Of a DNA stretch of 30,675 nucleotides, positions 7,783 through 14,953 are shown piece after piece. The notes beneath the pieces were generated by a model. It saw only the letters and a program-made list of their open reading frames with translations, had not been told where the DNA came from and ran no database searches. Made by a program: the position numbers and the translations under genes. The stretch lies in NCBI RefSeq assembly GCF_049514155.1, contig NZ_JBEKVH010000031.1, positions 1 through 30,675 of the forward strand. The letters run 5' to 3'. The stretch's first letter is position 1. Each line of letters begins with the position of its first letter. The stretch is from Roseiarcus sp049514155 (GTDB lineage Bacteria > Pseudomonadota > Alphaproteobacteria > Rhizobiales > Beijerinckiaceae).

Positions 7783-8741
7783 CCCGCATTTCGCGCAGAC
7801 ACTTCGTCGTCGCGGCGTCGGCCGCCGTCGCATGCGCCGCCGCCCGGCCGGCGCGCGCGGCGGATACGGTCCGCATCGGCTATATCGGCGACTTCAACGG
7901 CGCCAGCCTCGCGGCGGTCGCGACCGACCAAGGTCTCTGGGCCGCGCAGGGCCTGCAGCCCGACCTCAAGGTCTTCACCAACGGCCCGATCCAGATCCAG
8001 GCTTTCGGCTCCGGCAGCCTCGACTTCGGCTATGTCGGGCCCGGCGCGCTTTGGCTGCCGGCCAGCGGCCGCGCCAAGGTGATCGCGATCAACGATCTCG
8101 GCCAGGCCGACCGCGTCATCGCCCAGGCCGGCATTCGCACGATGACCGAGTTGAAAGGCAAGAAGGTCGGCGTCCCCGAGGGAACGTCCGGCGACATGCT
8201 GCTGCGCCTTGCGCTGCGCAAGCAGGGCATGAGCGTGAACGACGTCGAACTCATCCGCATGGACCCGAGCACGGTCGTGGCGGCCTTCGCCAGTGGGCAG
8301 ATCGACGCGGCCGGCATATGGTATCCGCTGGTCAGCGTGATCAAGGAACGCGCGCCCGACATGGTCGAACTGGCCAAGAACGCCGATTTCTTTCCTGAGA
8401 TCGCCTTCCCCACCGCTTTCGTCTCGCGCAACGACGTCGCCGACGATCGATCGCTGAAAGTGATCGCGGTGCTCAAGAAGGCGAACGCCTTCCGCGCGGC
8501 GAATCTCGACGCGTCGATCGCCGTCACGTCGAAGTTCATCGGCGTTGCGGCCGACAAGCTCGCGACGGAAGCCGCGAATTCCAAATTCCTCACCACGGCC
8601 GAACTCGAGGCGAGCGCCGCCGATGGAACGGCCGCCGGCTGGCTATCGACCTTGAATGCGATGTTCAAGGACTTCGGCCGCCTGCCCGACCCCCTCGACC
8701 CCAAGGCCTACTTCCGCGCCGACCTCTATCAGGCGGGCTAA
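7779..8741 (+). CDS. ABC transporter substrate-binding protein, SsuA/NMT1 type, Tat-exported
   Basis: A 320-residue periplasmic binding protein. The N-terminus is a twin-arginine signal (SRRHFVVAAS...) with cleavage expected near ARPARAADT, residues about 26-31, implying a protein folded before export. The mature part begins VRIGYIGDFNGASLAAVATD and has the two-lobe NMT1/SsuA layout: FGSGSLDFGYVGPGALW for recognition of ligand, ELKGKKVGVPEGTSGDMLLR at the hinge region, and FASGQIDAAGIW in the second lobe. Starts at an ATG overlapping the ATPase stop. The ligand is likely an aliphatic sulfonate, taurine or similar small anion, by family only. Confidence 0.9.
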   Translation: MTRISRRHFVVAASAAVACAAARPARAADTVRIGYIGDFNGASLAAVATDQGLWAAQGLQPDLKVFTNGPIQIQAFGSGSLDFGYVGPGALWLPASGRAKVIAINDLGQADRVIAQAGIRTMTELKGKKVGVPEGTSGDMLLRLALRKQGMSVNDVELIRMDPSTVVAAFASGQIDAAGIWYPLVSVIKERAPDMVELAKNADFFPEIAFPTAFVSRNDVADDRSLKVIAVLKKANAFRAANLDASIAVTSKFIGVAADKLATEAANSKFLTTAELEASAADGTAAGWLSTLNAMFKDFGRLPDPLDPKAYFRADLYQAG

Positions 8742-8758
8742 GCGAGAGAGGACGCCGC

Positions 8759-8788
8759 CGACGGTTCTTTCGAACGAGTCGCCCTTTA
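8759..8788. terminator. Weak stem-loop between convergent genes
   Basis: CGAC-G-GTTC-TTTC-GAAC-GA-GTCG (8759-8781), followed by CCCTTTATG, lies in the 54-nt gap between the converging binding-protein gene and formaldehyde dehydrogenase gene. The stem is interrupted and the T-run short, so this is only a candidate terminator. Confidence 0.3.
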
Positions 8789-8795
8789 TGCTGGT

Positions 8796-9923
8796 CTAGA
8801 AGACCACCACCGAGCGGATGCTCTCGCCGGAATGCATCAGCTCGAAACCCCGATTGATGTCGTCGAGCGGCAGGGTATGGGTGATCATCGGATCGATCTG
8901 GATCTTGCCGTCCATGTACCAATCGACGATTTTCGGCACGTCGGTGCGCCCGCGCGCGCCGCCGAAGGCCGTGCCCATCCACGTCCGCCCGGTGACGAGC
9001 TGGAAGGGCCGCGCAGCGATTTCCTGCCCGGCGCCGGCGACGCCGATGATGACCGACTTGCCCCAGCCGCGATGCGAAGCCTCCAGCGCCTGGCGCATCA
9101 CTTTCACATTGCCGGTGCAGTCGAAAGTGTAGTCGGCGCCGCCGATCGCGTCGGCGCCGCGCTTGGTCAGGTCGACGAGATAAGGGACCAGGTCGGCGCC
9201 GATTTCGGTCGGATTGACGAAATGGGTCATGCCGAACCGCTCGCCCCATGCCTTCTTGGCGGGATTGACGTCGACGCCGATGATCATGTCGGCGCTGGCG
9301 AGGCGCAGACCCTGGATCACGTTGAGACCGATGCCGCCCAGTCCGAAGACGATCGCGGTCGAACCGGCCTCGACCTTCGCCGTGTTGATCACGGCGCCGA
9401 TCCCGGTGGTCACGCCGCAGCCGATGTAGCAGATCTTGTCGAACGGCGCGTTCGGGTTGACCTTGGCGACCGCAATCTCAGGCAGCACGGTATAGTTGGC
9501 GAAGGTCGAACAGCCCATGTAATGGTGGATCTTGTCGCCGCCGATCGAGAAACGCGAGGTGCCGTCCGGCATCACGCCCTGCCCCTGCGTGGCGCGGATC
9601 GCCGTGCAGAGATTGGTCTTGCGCGACAGGCAGGACGGGCACGCGCGGCATTCCGGCGTGTAGAGCGGGATGACATGGTCGCCCTTCTTCACCGACGCGA
9701 CGCCCGGCCCGACGTCGACCACGACGCCGGCGCCTTCATGACCGAGGATCGCCGGGAAAAGTCCCTCCGGATCGGCGCCTGAAAGGGTGAAGTCGTCGGT
9801 GTGACAGATGCCGGTGGCCTTGATCTCGACCACAACCTCGCCGGCCTTCGGGCCCTCGAGCTGAACGGTCATGATCTCGAGCGGCCTTCCCGCCTCCATG
9901 GCGACTGCGGCGCGAACGTCCAT
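8796..9923 (-). CDS. frmA: S-(hydroxymethyl)glutathione dehydrogenase (class III alcohol dehydrogenase)
   Basis: A 375-residue zinc-dependent NAD(P) dehydrogenase that oxidises the adduct of formaldehyde and glutathione to S-formylglutathione in the cytoplasm. Seen: catalytic zinc ligand Cys in GICHTDDFTLSG, HEGAGVV, the structural-zinc cluster CRACPSCLSRKTNLC, the class III signature around GQGVMPDGTSRF, Rossmann motif FGLGGIGLN, and the family C-terminus ending SIRSVVVF. ATG at 9923 has a GGGAG ribosome site about 9 nt upstream. Full length for the family. No S-formylglutathione hydrolase gene follows. Frequent in methylotrophs but also general for formaldehyde detoxification. Confidence 0.95.
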   Translation of the reverse strand: MDVRAAVAMEAGRPLEIMTVQLEGPKAGEVVVEIKATGICHTDDFTLSGADPEGLFPAILGHEGAGVVVDVGPGVASVKKGDHVIPLYTPECRACPSCLSRKTNLCTAIRATQGQGVMPDGTSRFSIGGDKIHHYMGCSTFANYTVLPEIAVAKVNPNAPFDKICYIGCGVTTGIGAVINTAKVEAGSTAIVFGLGGIGLNVIQGLRLASADMIIGVDVNPAKKAWGERFGMTHFVNPTEIGADLVPYLVDLTKRGADAIGGADYTFDCTGNVKVMRQALEASHRGWGKSVIIGVAGAGQEIAARPFQLVTGRTWMGTAFGGARGRTDVPKIVDWYMDGKIQIDPMITHTLPLDDINRGFELMHSGESIRSVVVF

Positions 9924-9949
9924 GGCGATCCGTCTCCCGTTTCATCTTG

Positions 9950-9969
9950 GCGCTTCGCATTCGAAGCGC
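9950..9969. promoter_or_regulatory. Perfect 8-bp palindrome upstream of formaldehyde dehydrogenase
   Basis: GCGCTTCG (9950-9957), a 4-nt loop CATT, then CGAAGCGC (9962-9969). It lies 26 nt upstream of the dehydrogenase ATG. It could be a leader hairpin or an operator; no promoter hexamers can be placed confidently beside it. Confidence 0.35.
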
Positions 9970-10394
9970 GACCGCGTTTGCGCCTGCCGTCCGCCATCGC
10001 GGCCCCGGCCCCTCGTGCGGCATGGCGACACGAACGGCCATGCAAACTATCGTACGGAAATGAATGGAGCGGGCGAAGCGAATCCGCTCCCGGTCGTCGC
10101 AACCGTCAGTTACATCCATCTCTTCAGCAAACATCTCTCACGCGACGTAACCGACGTTATAATCACAATCGTTTCCGACTCGATAGGCCCTTCGGCGCTT
10201 TCGATATTTCGTGGACAAAGGCTGCCGTTGACACCTTGTTCCAGCGACGGGCCGCTGCGCTGCCGCCGACGTCGCCCAGTCAGTCGGCCCATCCCGTCAG
10301 CGAAGCGACGCGGCGACTGACCAATCGGCGTTCGAATCTCCAGCCGCGCGCCACTTTCCGGCGCGACTCCGAACGGCGCCAAGCCACATAGCGG
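9970..10394. other. Gene-free spacer with an AT-rich island
   Basis: No frame here resembles a protein; those present are rich in Arg and Ser and match no family. Bases about 10100-10220 are AT-richer than the surroundings and include TATAAT at 10158-10163, but no acceptable -35 hexamer stands 16-18 nt before it. No NifA or sigma-54 motif was found. Probably holds the promoters of the divergently oriented dehydrogenase and mop genes. Confidence 0.4.
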
Positions 10395-10539
10395 AACCGG
10401 CGCTACGATTCATTCGGTTGGCGACAAGGCGTTTTCTCGGCGCTAAGGTTAGCGACTACGCCTTGCATGAAGGCGATCTCCGCAACCTGAAACCCTGGCG
10501 CGACGCGCCGCAATCGCTGACGAGAAAAGGCGTAGTTCG
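10395..10539 (+). promoter_or_regulatory. Structured 5' leader of mop, possible ribosome-site masking
   Basis: Several helices can be drawn in series: AACCG (10395-10399) with CGGTT (10415-10419); CGCTA-AGGT-TAGCG (10441-10454); CGCCTT-GCATG-AAGGCG (10459-10475); GGCGC-GAC-GCGCC (10497-10509). The last three are enclosed by a long-range pairing of GCGTTTTCTCG (10429-10439) with CGAGAAAAGGC (10521-10531), 10 of 11 bases matching, which covers the likely Shine-Dalgarno AAAAGG of mop. This is a translation-control architecture. A molybdenum-cofactor-type or other riboswitch is conceivable given the downstream molybdate-binding protein, but I cannot match a known consensus with certainty. Confidence 0.4.
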
Positions 10540-10749
10540 ATGAAGCTTTCCGCACGCAACGTGCTGCCGGGCAAGGTGATCGGCCTGACCAAAGGCGCCA
10601 CGACCGCCCACGTGAAAATCGAGATCGGCTCGGGCGCCGTGATCACCGCCTCGATCACCAACGAGGCTGTCGACGCCTTGGGCCTCGCGGTCGGCAAACC
10701 GGCCAGCGCGGTCATCAAGGCGTCCGACGTCATGGTCGGCGTCGATTGA
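10540..10749 (+). CDS. mop: Molbindin (Mop), molybdate-binding TOBE-domain protein
   Basis: A 69-residue protein made of a single Mop/TOBE domain (MKLSARNVLPGKVIGLTKGA, ending KASDVMVGVD). Molbindins assemble into hexamers that bind molybdate or tungstate and buffer cytoplasmic molybdenum. The domain covers the whole chain; conserved points are SARN at the start, the GAVITASIT strand and the SDVMV end. It is the only + strand gene in the right two thirds of the window and converges on fixX with 30 nt between. Placement beside the nif island suggests it holds molybdenum for FeMo-cofactor; a role with other molybdoenzymes is equally possible. Confidence 0.88.
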   Translation: MKLSARNVLPGKVIGLTKGATTAHVKIEIGSGAVITASITNEAVDALGLAVGKPASAVIKASDVMVGVD

Positions 10750-10779
10750 GGCGCGGCTGCGTGATGCGCCCGACGACGT

Positions 10780-11076
10780 TCAGCCGAACTTGAACAGCAC
10801 GCCATAGCCGCCGCGGGGATAGTTCCACTCGACCTCGCCCCCCGGTTCGCACATCACGCGGCAGGCGCCACATTCGAAGCAGCCGTCAGGCGCGACTTCG
10901 ACCTGGCCGGCCTCGGTGAGGGTGTAACACCCGGCCGGACACAATGTCGTCATCGCCAGCAGGTTGGCGGATGGCTTGTCGTGTGCGGCGACGCGGATGT
11001 GGCTACGGCCTCCGTCCACGACGTAGCGGTTCTGATAGAGCTTCTCTTCGACGCGCGCTTCGCCAGGTTTGCTCAT
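10780..11076 (-). CDS. fixX: Ferredoxin-like protein FixX
   Basis: A 98-residue Fe-S protein that works with FixABC, the electron-bifurcating complex passing electrons from NADH to quinone and to a low-potential ferredoxin or flavodoxin for nitrogenase. Seen: N-terminal VEEKLYQNRYVVD typical of FixX, cysteines at 46 and 50 (CPAGC) and the cluster motif C66-x2-C69-x2-C72-x3-C76 (CFECGACRVMC), then EWNYPRGGYGV near the end. ATG at 11076 has GGAGG about 9 nt upstream. Last gene of fixABCX; 17 nt behind fixC. Confidence 0.93.
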   Translation of the reverse strand: MSKPGEARVEEKLYQNRYVVDGGRSHIRVAAHDKPSANLLAMTTLCPAGCYTLTEAGQVEVAPDGCFECGACRVMCEPGGEVEWNYPRGGYGVLFKFG

Positions 11077-11093
11077 GGGGCTTTCCTCCGATT

Positions 11094-12398
11094 CTAGCGC
11101 CAGGCGCGCGCCAGTTTGAACGCGTCGCCGAACAGGCCGGTAAAGCCGCGGGCCTTGCGGAAGGCGGAGAATATCTTCGCTTCCGTTTCGCGTTTGGGCG
11201 TGCCGTCGACGCGCAGGAAGTTCTCCATCGCCTTGGCCACCAGTTCGGGGTAGGTGAGGAAGAAGTTGCGTGAATTGGTGTGCAGCAGCGCCGGCATGTC
11301 GCGATACTTGCGCAAGTCCTTCATCACGAAGGAATCGTGGAGCGCTTTGGGATAGCGCGCGAGATTGTCCTTGGTCATTTTCTCGCGACGGCTCTTGATC
11401 TGGAAGATCGCCTCGGCGGCGAAGCGGCCGGAGGTCATCGCGAGGTTCGAGCCTTCGCGATGGATGGCGTTATTGAGCTGCGCGGCGTCGCCGACCACCA
11501 CCCAGCCGTCGCCGCAGAGCTGCGGCACCGCCTTGTAGCCGCCCTCGGGGATGAGATGGGCCGCGTATTCCTTCACTTCCGAGCCTTCGATGAGCGGCTT
11601 GATGGAAGGGTGCGCCTTGAACGCTTCGAGCAACCCATGGGGCGTCTCGCCGCTGCGGGCGAAATCGGAGACCAGGCAGCCGATGCCGACCGATAGGCAT
11701 TCCTTGTTGGTGTAGACGAATCCCATGCCGGTCATGCCGCCCGAGATGGTGCCCACCGCCTCGACGACGACGCCCTCGTCGCCTTTGACATTGAAACGCG
11801 CTTCGATCGTCTCGGCGGGGAGGAAATGCATCTCCTTGACCGCGAGCGCGACGTGATCGGCCTTGGGTGGGGCGCGAAGGCCGGCGCGGCTGCCGAGCAG
11901 CCCGTTGACGCCTTCGGCGAGCACGACGACGTCGGCGTGGACGATCCCACCCTCGCGATCGGTGCGCACGCCGACGCATGCGCCATAGGCGTCGAAGATC
12001 AATTCGAGCGCTGTCGTCTCGGTCAGCACCAGCGCGCCGGCCTCGCGCACCTTGCGCGAGAACCACTTGTCGAATTGCGAGCGCAGAATGGTGTAACGGT
12101 TCGGCTTGGCCTCGTTGAATGCGTCCGAGCGATAGTGCATGCCGGTGTGCGCCGACCCGTTCATCATCCAGAAACGCTGTTCGATCAGATGGCGCTCGAG
12201 CGGCGCGTCCTCGCGAAAGTCGGGGATGATCGCCTCGAGCATGTCGGCGTACATGATCGCGCCTTGCACGTTCTTCGATCCGGAATATTCGCCGCGCTCG
12301 AGCTGCAGGACGGAGAGGCCGCGCTTGGCCAGGACATAGGCGGCGGCGTTGCCGGACATGCCGGCGCCGACGACGATGCAATCGAATTTCTCGACCAT
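11094..12398 (-). CDS. fixC: Electron-transfer flavoprotein-quinone oxidoreductase FixC
   Basis: A 434-residue FAD protein, homologous to ETF dehydrogenase, the quinone-facing subunit of FixABCX. Seen: the N-terminal dinucleotide-binding motif IVVGAGMSGNAAAYVLAKRG (GAGMSG near residues 12-17), the ERG that binds the FAD ribose, a second FAD segment VVVGDAAQLNNAIHREGSNLAM, and LIPEGGYKAVP. ATG at 12398 has GGAG 6 nt upstream; 10 nt separate it from fixB. Full length for FixC, which lacks the Fe-S domain of mitochondrial ETF-QO; FixX supplies the cluster. Confidence 0.95.
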   Translation of the reverse strand: MVEKFDCIVVGAGMSGNAAAYVLAKRGLSVLQLERGEYSGSKNVQGAIMYADMLEAIIPDFREDAPLERHLIEQRFWMMNGSAHTGMHYRSDAFNEAKPNRYTILRSQFDKWFSRKVREAGALVLTETTALELIFDAYGACVGVRTDREGGIVHADVVVLAEGVNGLLGSRAGLRAPPKADHVALAVKEMHFLPAETIEARFNVKGDEGVVVEAVGTISGGMTGMGFVYTNKECLSVGIGCLVSDFARSGETPHGLLEAFKAHPSIKPLIEGSEVKEYAAHLIPEGGYKAVPQLCGDGWVVVGDAAQLNNAIHREGSNLAMTSGRFAAEAIFQIKSRREKMTKDNLARYPKALHDSFVMKDLRKYRDMPALLHTNSRNFFLTYPELVAKAMENFLRVDGTPKRETEAKIFSAFRKARGFTGLFGDAFKLARAWR

Positions 12399-12408
12399 GA
12401 CGTTCTCC

Positions 12409-13515
12409 TCAACCGGCGAGTCGGTCGCTCGTATGCGCAGAAACGCGGGCGCGGAACGCTTCGGTCAACGCCGGCAGAAATCGAATCGCGTCGGTCGCCA
12501 CGGCGAGATGGGCAAAGTCGAGGATCGGCGCTTTGCGGTCGGTGTTGATGGCGACGATCAGGTCGGCGCCCTCGACGCCGACCCGATGCTGGATCGCGCC
12601 GGAAATGCCGGCGGCGATGTAGAGCTTCGGGCGGATCGTCTTGCCGGTCTGGCCGATCTGCCGCTCCGCCGGCGCCCAGCCCTTCTGGACGCAGGGACGC
12701 GAGCAGCCCCATTCGCCGCCGAGCACGCCGGCGAGCGCGCGCACCAACTGCAGGTTCTCGGCGCCTTGCAGTCCGAGGCCGCCGGCGACGACGACGTCGG
12801 CGAAGGCGAGGTTCGATCTGTGCGAGGCGCGATCGGGCAGGAAAGACAGCACCTTGGTGACGATGCTCTCTTCCTTCAGATCGACCGCATGTTCGACGAC
12901 GCGGCCGGTTCGCCCCTCTTGGCGCGTCGGCGTCGGCATGACGCGCGGGCGCACCGTCGCCATCTGCGGCCGCGTGTTGAGGGTGTAGATCGTGCACAAT
13001 AGCGAGCCGCCGAAGGTCGGACGCGTCGCGGCGAGAGATTTCTCGGCGTCGACCGTGAGCTCTGTGCAGTCGGCGGTGAGGCCGGTGAGCAGCGTGGTGG
13101 CGACCGAGCCGGCAAGATCGCGCCCGAGGTTGGTCGCGCCGAGCAGCAGGATCTCCGGTTTGTGCGTATCCACAAGGTCGGTGAGCGTCTTCGTGTAGGG
13201 CTCGTTGCGGTACTCGGCGAGAATCGGGTTCTCGACCAGGTAGGCGAGGTCGGCGCCGTAGACGAAGCCTTCGGCGATGGCCTCGCGCGTTCCCGCTTCC
13301 GGCGCGCCGACGACCACTGCCGCGAGCTCGACGCCGAGCTTATCGGCGAGCTTGCGGCCTTCGCCGATCAGCTCCCATGAGACGGGGTGGACCTGGCCGC
13401 GTTCGAGTTCGACCATCACCCAGACGTTCTTGTAGGCCTTGAAGCGCTCGGGCAGCTCTTTCTTCATCGCCGCGCGCGAGGACGCGGGCGCGGCGGGAGC
13501 GGGCGTATCGGACAT
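12409..13515 (-). CDS. fixB: Electron-transfer flavoprotein alpha subunit FixB
   Basis: A 368-residue ETF-alpha homologue that forms the bifurcating flavin pair with FixA. Seen: N-terminal half VWVMVELERGQVHPVSWELIGEGRKLADK, the switch to the FAD-binding C-terminal domain near ADVVVAGGLGLQGAENL, and the ETF-alpha signature LYIAAGISGAIQHRVG followed by IVAINTDRKAPI. Start chosen at the ATG with AGGAG 7 nt upstream (MSDTPAPA); an ATG sixteen codons later would cut only an Ala/Pro-rich, non-conserved leader. The upstream open frame is antisense-type low complexity. Lies 11 nt after fixA. Confidence 0.95.
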   Translation of the reverse strand: MSDTPAPAAPASSRAAMKKELPERFKAYKNVWVMVELERGQVHPVSWELIGEGRKLADKLGVELAAVVVGAPEAGTREAIAEGFVYGADLAYLVENPILAEYRNEPYTKTLTDLVDTHKPEILLLGATNLGRDLAGSVATTLLTGLTADCTELTVDAEKSLAATRPTFGGSLLCTIYTLNTRPQMATVRPRVMPTPTRQEGRTGRVVEHAVDLKEESIVTKVLSFLPDRASHRSNLAFADVVVAGGLGLQGAENLQLVRALAGVLGGEWGCSRPCVQKGWAPAERQIGQTGKTIRPKLYIAAGISGAIQHRVGVEGADLIVAINTDRKAPILDFAHLAVATDAIRFLPALTEAFRARVSAHTSDRLAG

Positions 13516-13526
13516 CGCTTGTCTCC

Positions 13527-14378
13527 TCACAATCCGGCGGCGAGCCGCTCGAGGTCGGCGGCGAGCGCCGGCTTGGCCTCGAACAGCGCGGCGATCAGAT
13601 CCTCGGCGGTTTCCTTGGCGCGCGGCTTCGGTTCGATCGCCTTGGCCTTGTCGGCGCGCGGGGTCGGCGCGAACACGCGCTTGACCACCGTCGGCGAGCC
13701 GCGCAGCCCGCACTTCTGCAGATCCTCGACGCCCGCCGCCGCGGCGCTCCAGGTCACGATCTCGGCCCGCGCCGCACGCAAGGCGTCTGCAAAGGCCCCG
13801 CGCCTGATTTCGGCGGAGCCTTCGAGCATGGTGACGAGGCAGGGCAGGGCCGAACGCAACACCTGCACGCCGCCTTCCGCGCGACGCTCCAGATCGATCG
13901 TGCGCGCCGCGGCGTCGAGGCCGGCGATCTTGGAAATATAGGTGAGCTGATTGAGACCGAGCCGGCGGGCGATGCCGGGACCGACCTGCGCCGTGTCGCC
14001 GTCGATCGTCTGCTTGCCGGCGAAGACGATGTCGGGCGCACCCCAGGTCTGGCCGATCTTGCGGATCGCCTGGGCGAGGGCGTAGCTCGTCGCCAAAGTG
14101 TCGGAGCCGGCAAAGAAACGGTCGGTGAGCAGCACCGCGCGATCGGCGCCGAACGTGAGCGCCTTGCGCAACGCATCCTCGGCCGACGGCGGACCCATGG
14201 TGAGGACCGTCACTTCGCCGCCTTGCTCGTCGCGCAGCCGCAGCGCCGTTTCGAGCGCGAACAGATCATAGGGGTTGATGATCGTCGGCACGCCCTGGCG
14301 CATGATGGTGTTGGTGACCGGATGAACGCGGATCTGCGCCGAGTCCGGAACCTGCTTGATGCAAACGATAAAGTGCAT
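13527..14378 (-). CDS. fixA: Electron-transfer flavoprotein beta subunit FixA
   Basis: A 283-residue ETF-beta homologue; FixAB takes electrons from NADH and splits them between quinone and ferredoxin for nitrogenase. The start MHFIVCIKQVPDSAQIRVHP is the standard FixA N-terminus; longer starts would run into the promoter. Seen: TIINPYDLFALETALRLRD, VLTMGPPSAEDALRKALTFG, IVFAGKQTIDGDTAQVGPGI (the ETF-beta nucleotide motif) and TPRADKAKAIEPK near the end. First gene of fixABCX, transcribed from its own NifA/sigma-54 promoter, with only about 25 nt of leader. Confidence 0.95.
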   Translation of the reverse strand: MHFIVCIKQVPDSAQIRVHPVTNTIMRQGVPTIINPYDLFALETALRLRDEQGGEVTVLTMGPPSAEDALRKALTFGADRAVLLTDRFFAGSDTLATSYALAQAIRKIGQTWGAPDIVFAGKQTIDGDTAQVGPGIARRLGLNQLTYISKIAGLDAAARTIDLERRAEGGVQVLRSALPCLVTMLEGSAEIRRGAFADALRAARAEIVTWSAAAAGVEDLQKCGLRGSPTVVKRVFAPTPRADKAKAIEPKPRAKETAEDLIAALFEAKPALAADLERLAAGL

Positions 14379-14411
14379 AGGGCCTCCGCGGCGAAGACGG
14401 TCGGACCCCTC

Positions 14412-14429
14412 AACGCATGCGCCGTGCCA
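14412..14429 (-). promoter_or_regulatory. Sigma-54 (RpoN) promoter of fixABCX
   Basis: Reading the - strand from 14429: TGGCACG-GCGC-ATGCG. It has the invariant GG (14428-14427) and GC (14416-14415) exactly 10 nt apart and a perfect -24 element. The predicted transcript start near 14403 is 25 nt before the fixA ATG. Confidence 0.8.
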
Positions 14430-14514
14430 AGCGCCGCGAATATTCATAAATGACTGTAATAGCCGCCATTTCTGGATATGGGCCGCCGTCGGACGACAAT
14501 CTGCGACGCGGCGC

Positions 14515-14530
14515 TGTCGGGAACGCGACA
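14515..14530. promoter_or_regulatory. NifA upstream activator sequence for fixABCX
   Basis: TGT-CGGGAACGCG-ACA fits the NifA site TGT-N10-ACA exactly. It lies about 90-100 nt upstream of the fixA -24 element, the usual distance for enhancer-type activation. AT-rich sequence (14438-14460) between them could help DNA bending, but I find no clear IHF match. Confidence 0.7.
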
Positions 14531-14552
14531 CGACGACGTCGCCGCATTCCGC

Positions 14553-14933
14553 TCATCGCGTCGGCGGCAGCGGCGCAATTTCGTCGAGCCCGACGAAGGC
14601 GGTCTTGGGCCGCGCCGGACGCTTGGGGTCGTGGTCCTTCAGCACCTGGAACACGCGTTCGGCGAGCGGGGACGAGCGTTCGAAATCGGCGTAGGCGCGT
14701 TGCAGCGTCGCCTTGACGCGCGCCGCGACGACCGAACCGGGCAAGCCGTCGAGGTCGTCGCTGCCGAGATATTGGCCCATGCGCTTGAGGATATGCAGCC
14801 GGGCGACCCGCAGCACCGCCTCCTCATAGGCGACGCCGAGCGTGGCGAAAAAGTCCTCGGCCGAGGATAGGCGCTTGAGCTTGTCGAGGATGTCCGTCGC
14901 GTCGATCGGTCGTTCGTCCGGCGAGCAGATCAT
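14553..14933 (-). CDS. nifW: Nitrogenase stabilizing/protective protein NifW
   Basis: A 126-residue NifW, which associates with the nitrogenase MoFe protein and protects or assists its maturation, notably under oxygen. Family core: ILDKLKRLSSAEDFFATLG, VARLHILKRMGQYL, AYADFERSSPLAERVFQVLKD. I use the ATG at 14933, which has a GGGGGA-type ribosome site; an alternative ATG at 14957 overlaps the nifV stop (ATGA) and would add eight residues through translational coupling. Last gene of iscA-nifU-nifS-nifV-nifW; the NifA site of fixA starts some 20 nt before its 3' end region in the intergenic gap. Confidence 0.9.
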   Translation of the reverse strand: MICSPDERPIDATDILDKLKRLSSAEDFFATLGVAYEEAVLRVARLHILKRMGQYLGSDDLDGLPGSVVAARVKATLQRAYADFERSSPLAERVFQVLKDHDPKRPARPKTAFVGLDEIAPLPPTR

Positions 14934-14953
14934 TTTTCGGCTTTCCCCCGCGC

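Noticed and set aside
10158..10163. TATAAT as a possible -10 element for a + strand promoter
   Set aside because: No usable -35 hexamer at 16-18 nt, and about 380 nt from mop; kept only as a remark.
9970..10391. Short frames on both strands in the dehydrogenase-mop spacer
   Set aside because: Arg/Ser-rich, overlapping each other, no ribosome sites and no family resemblance.
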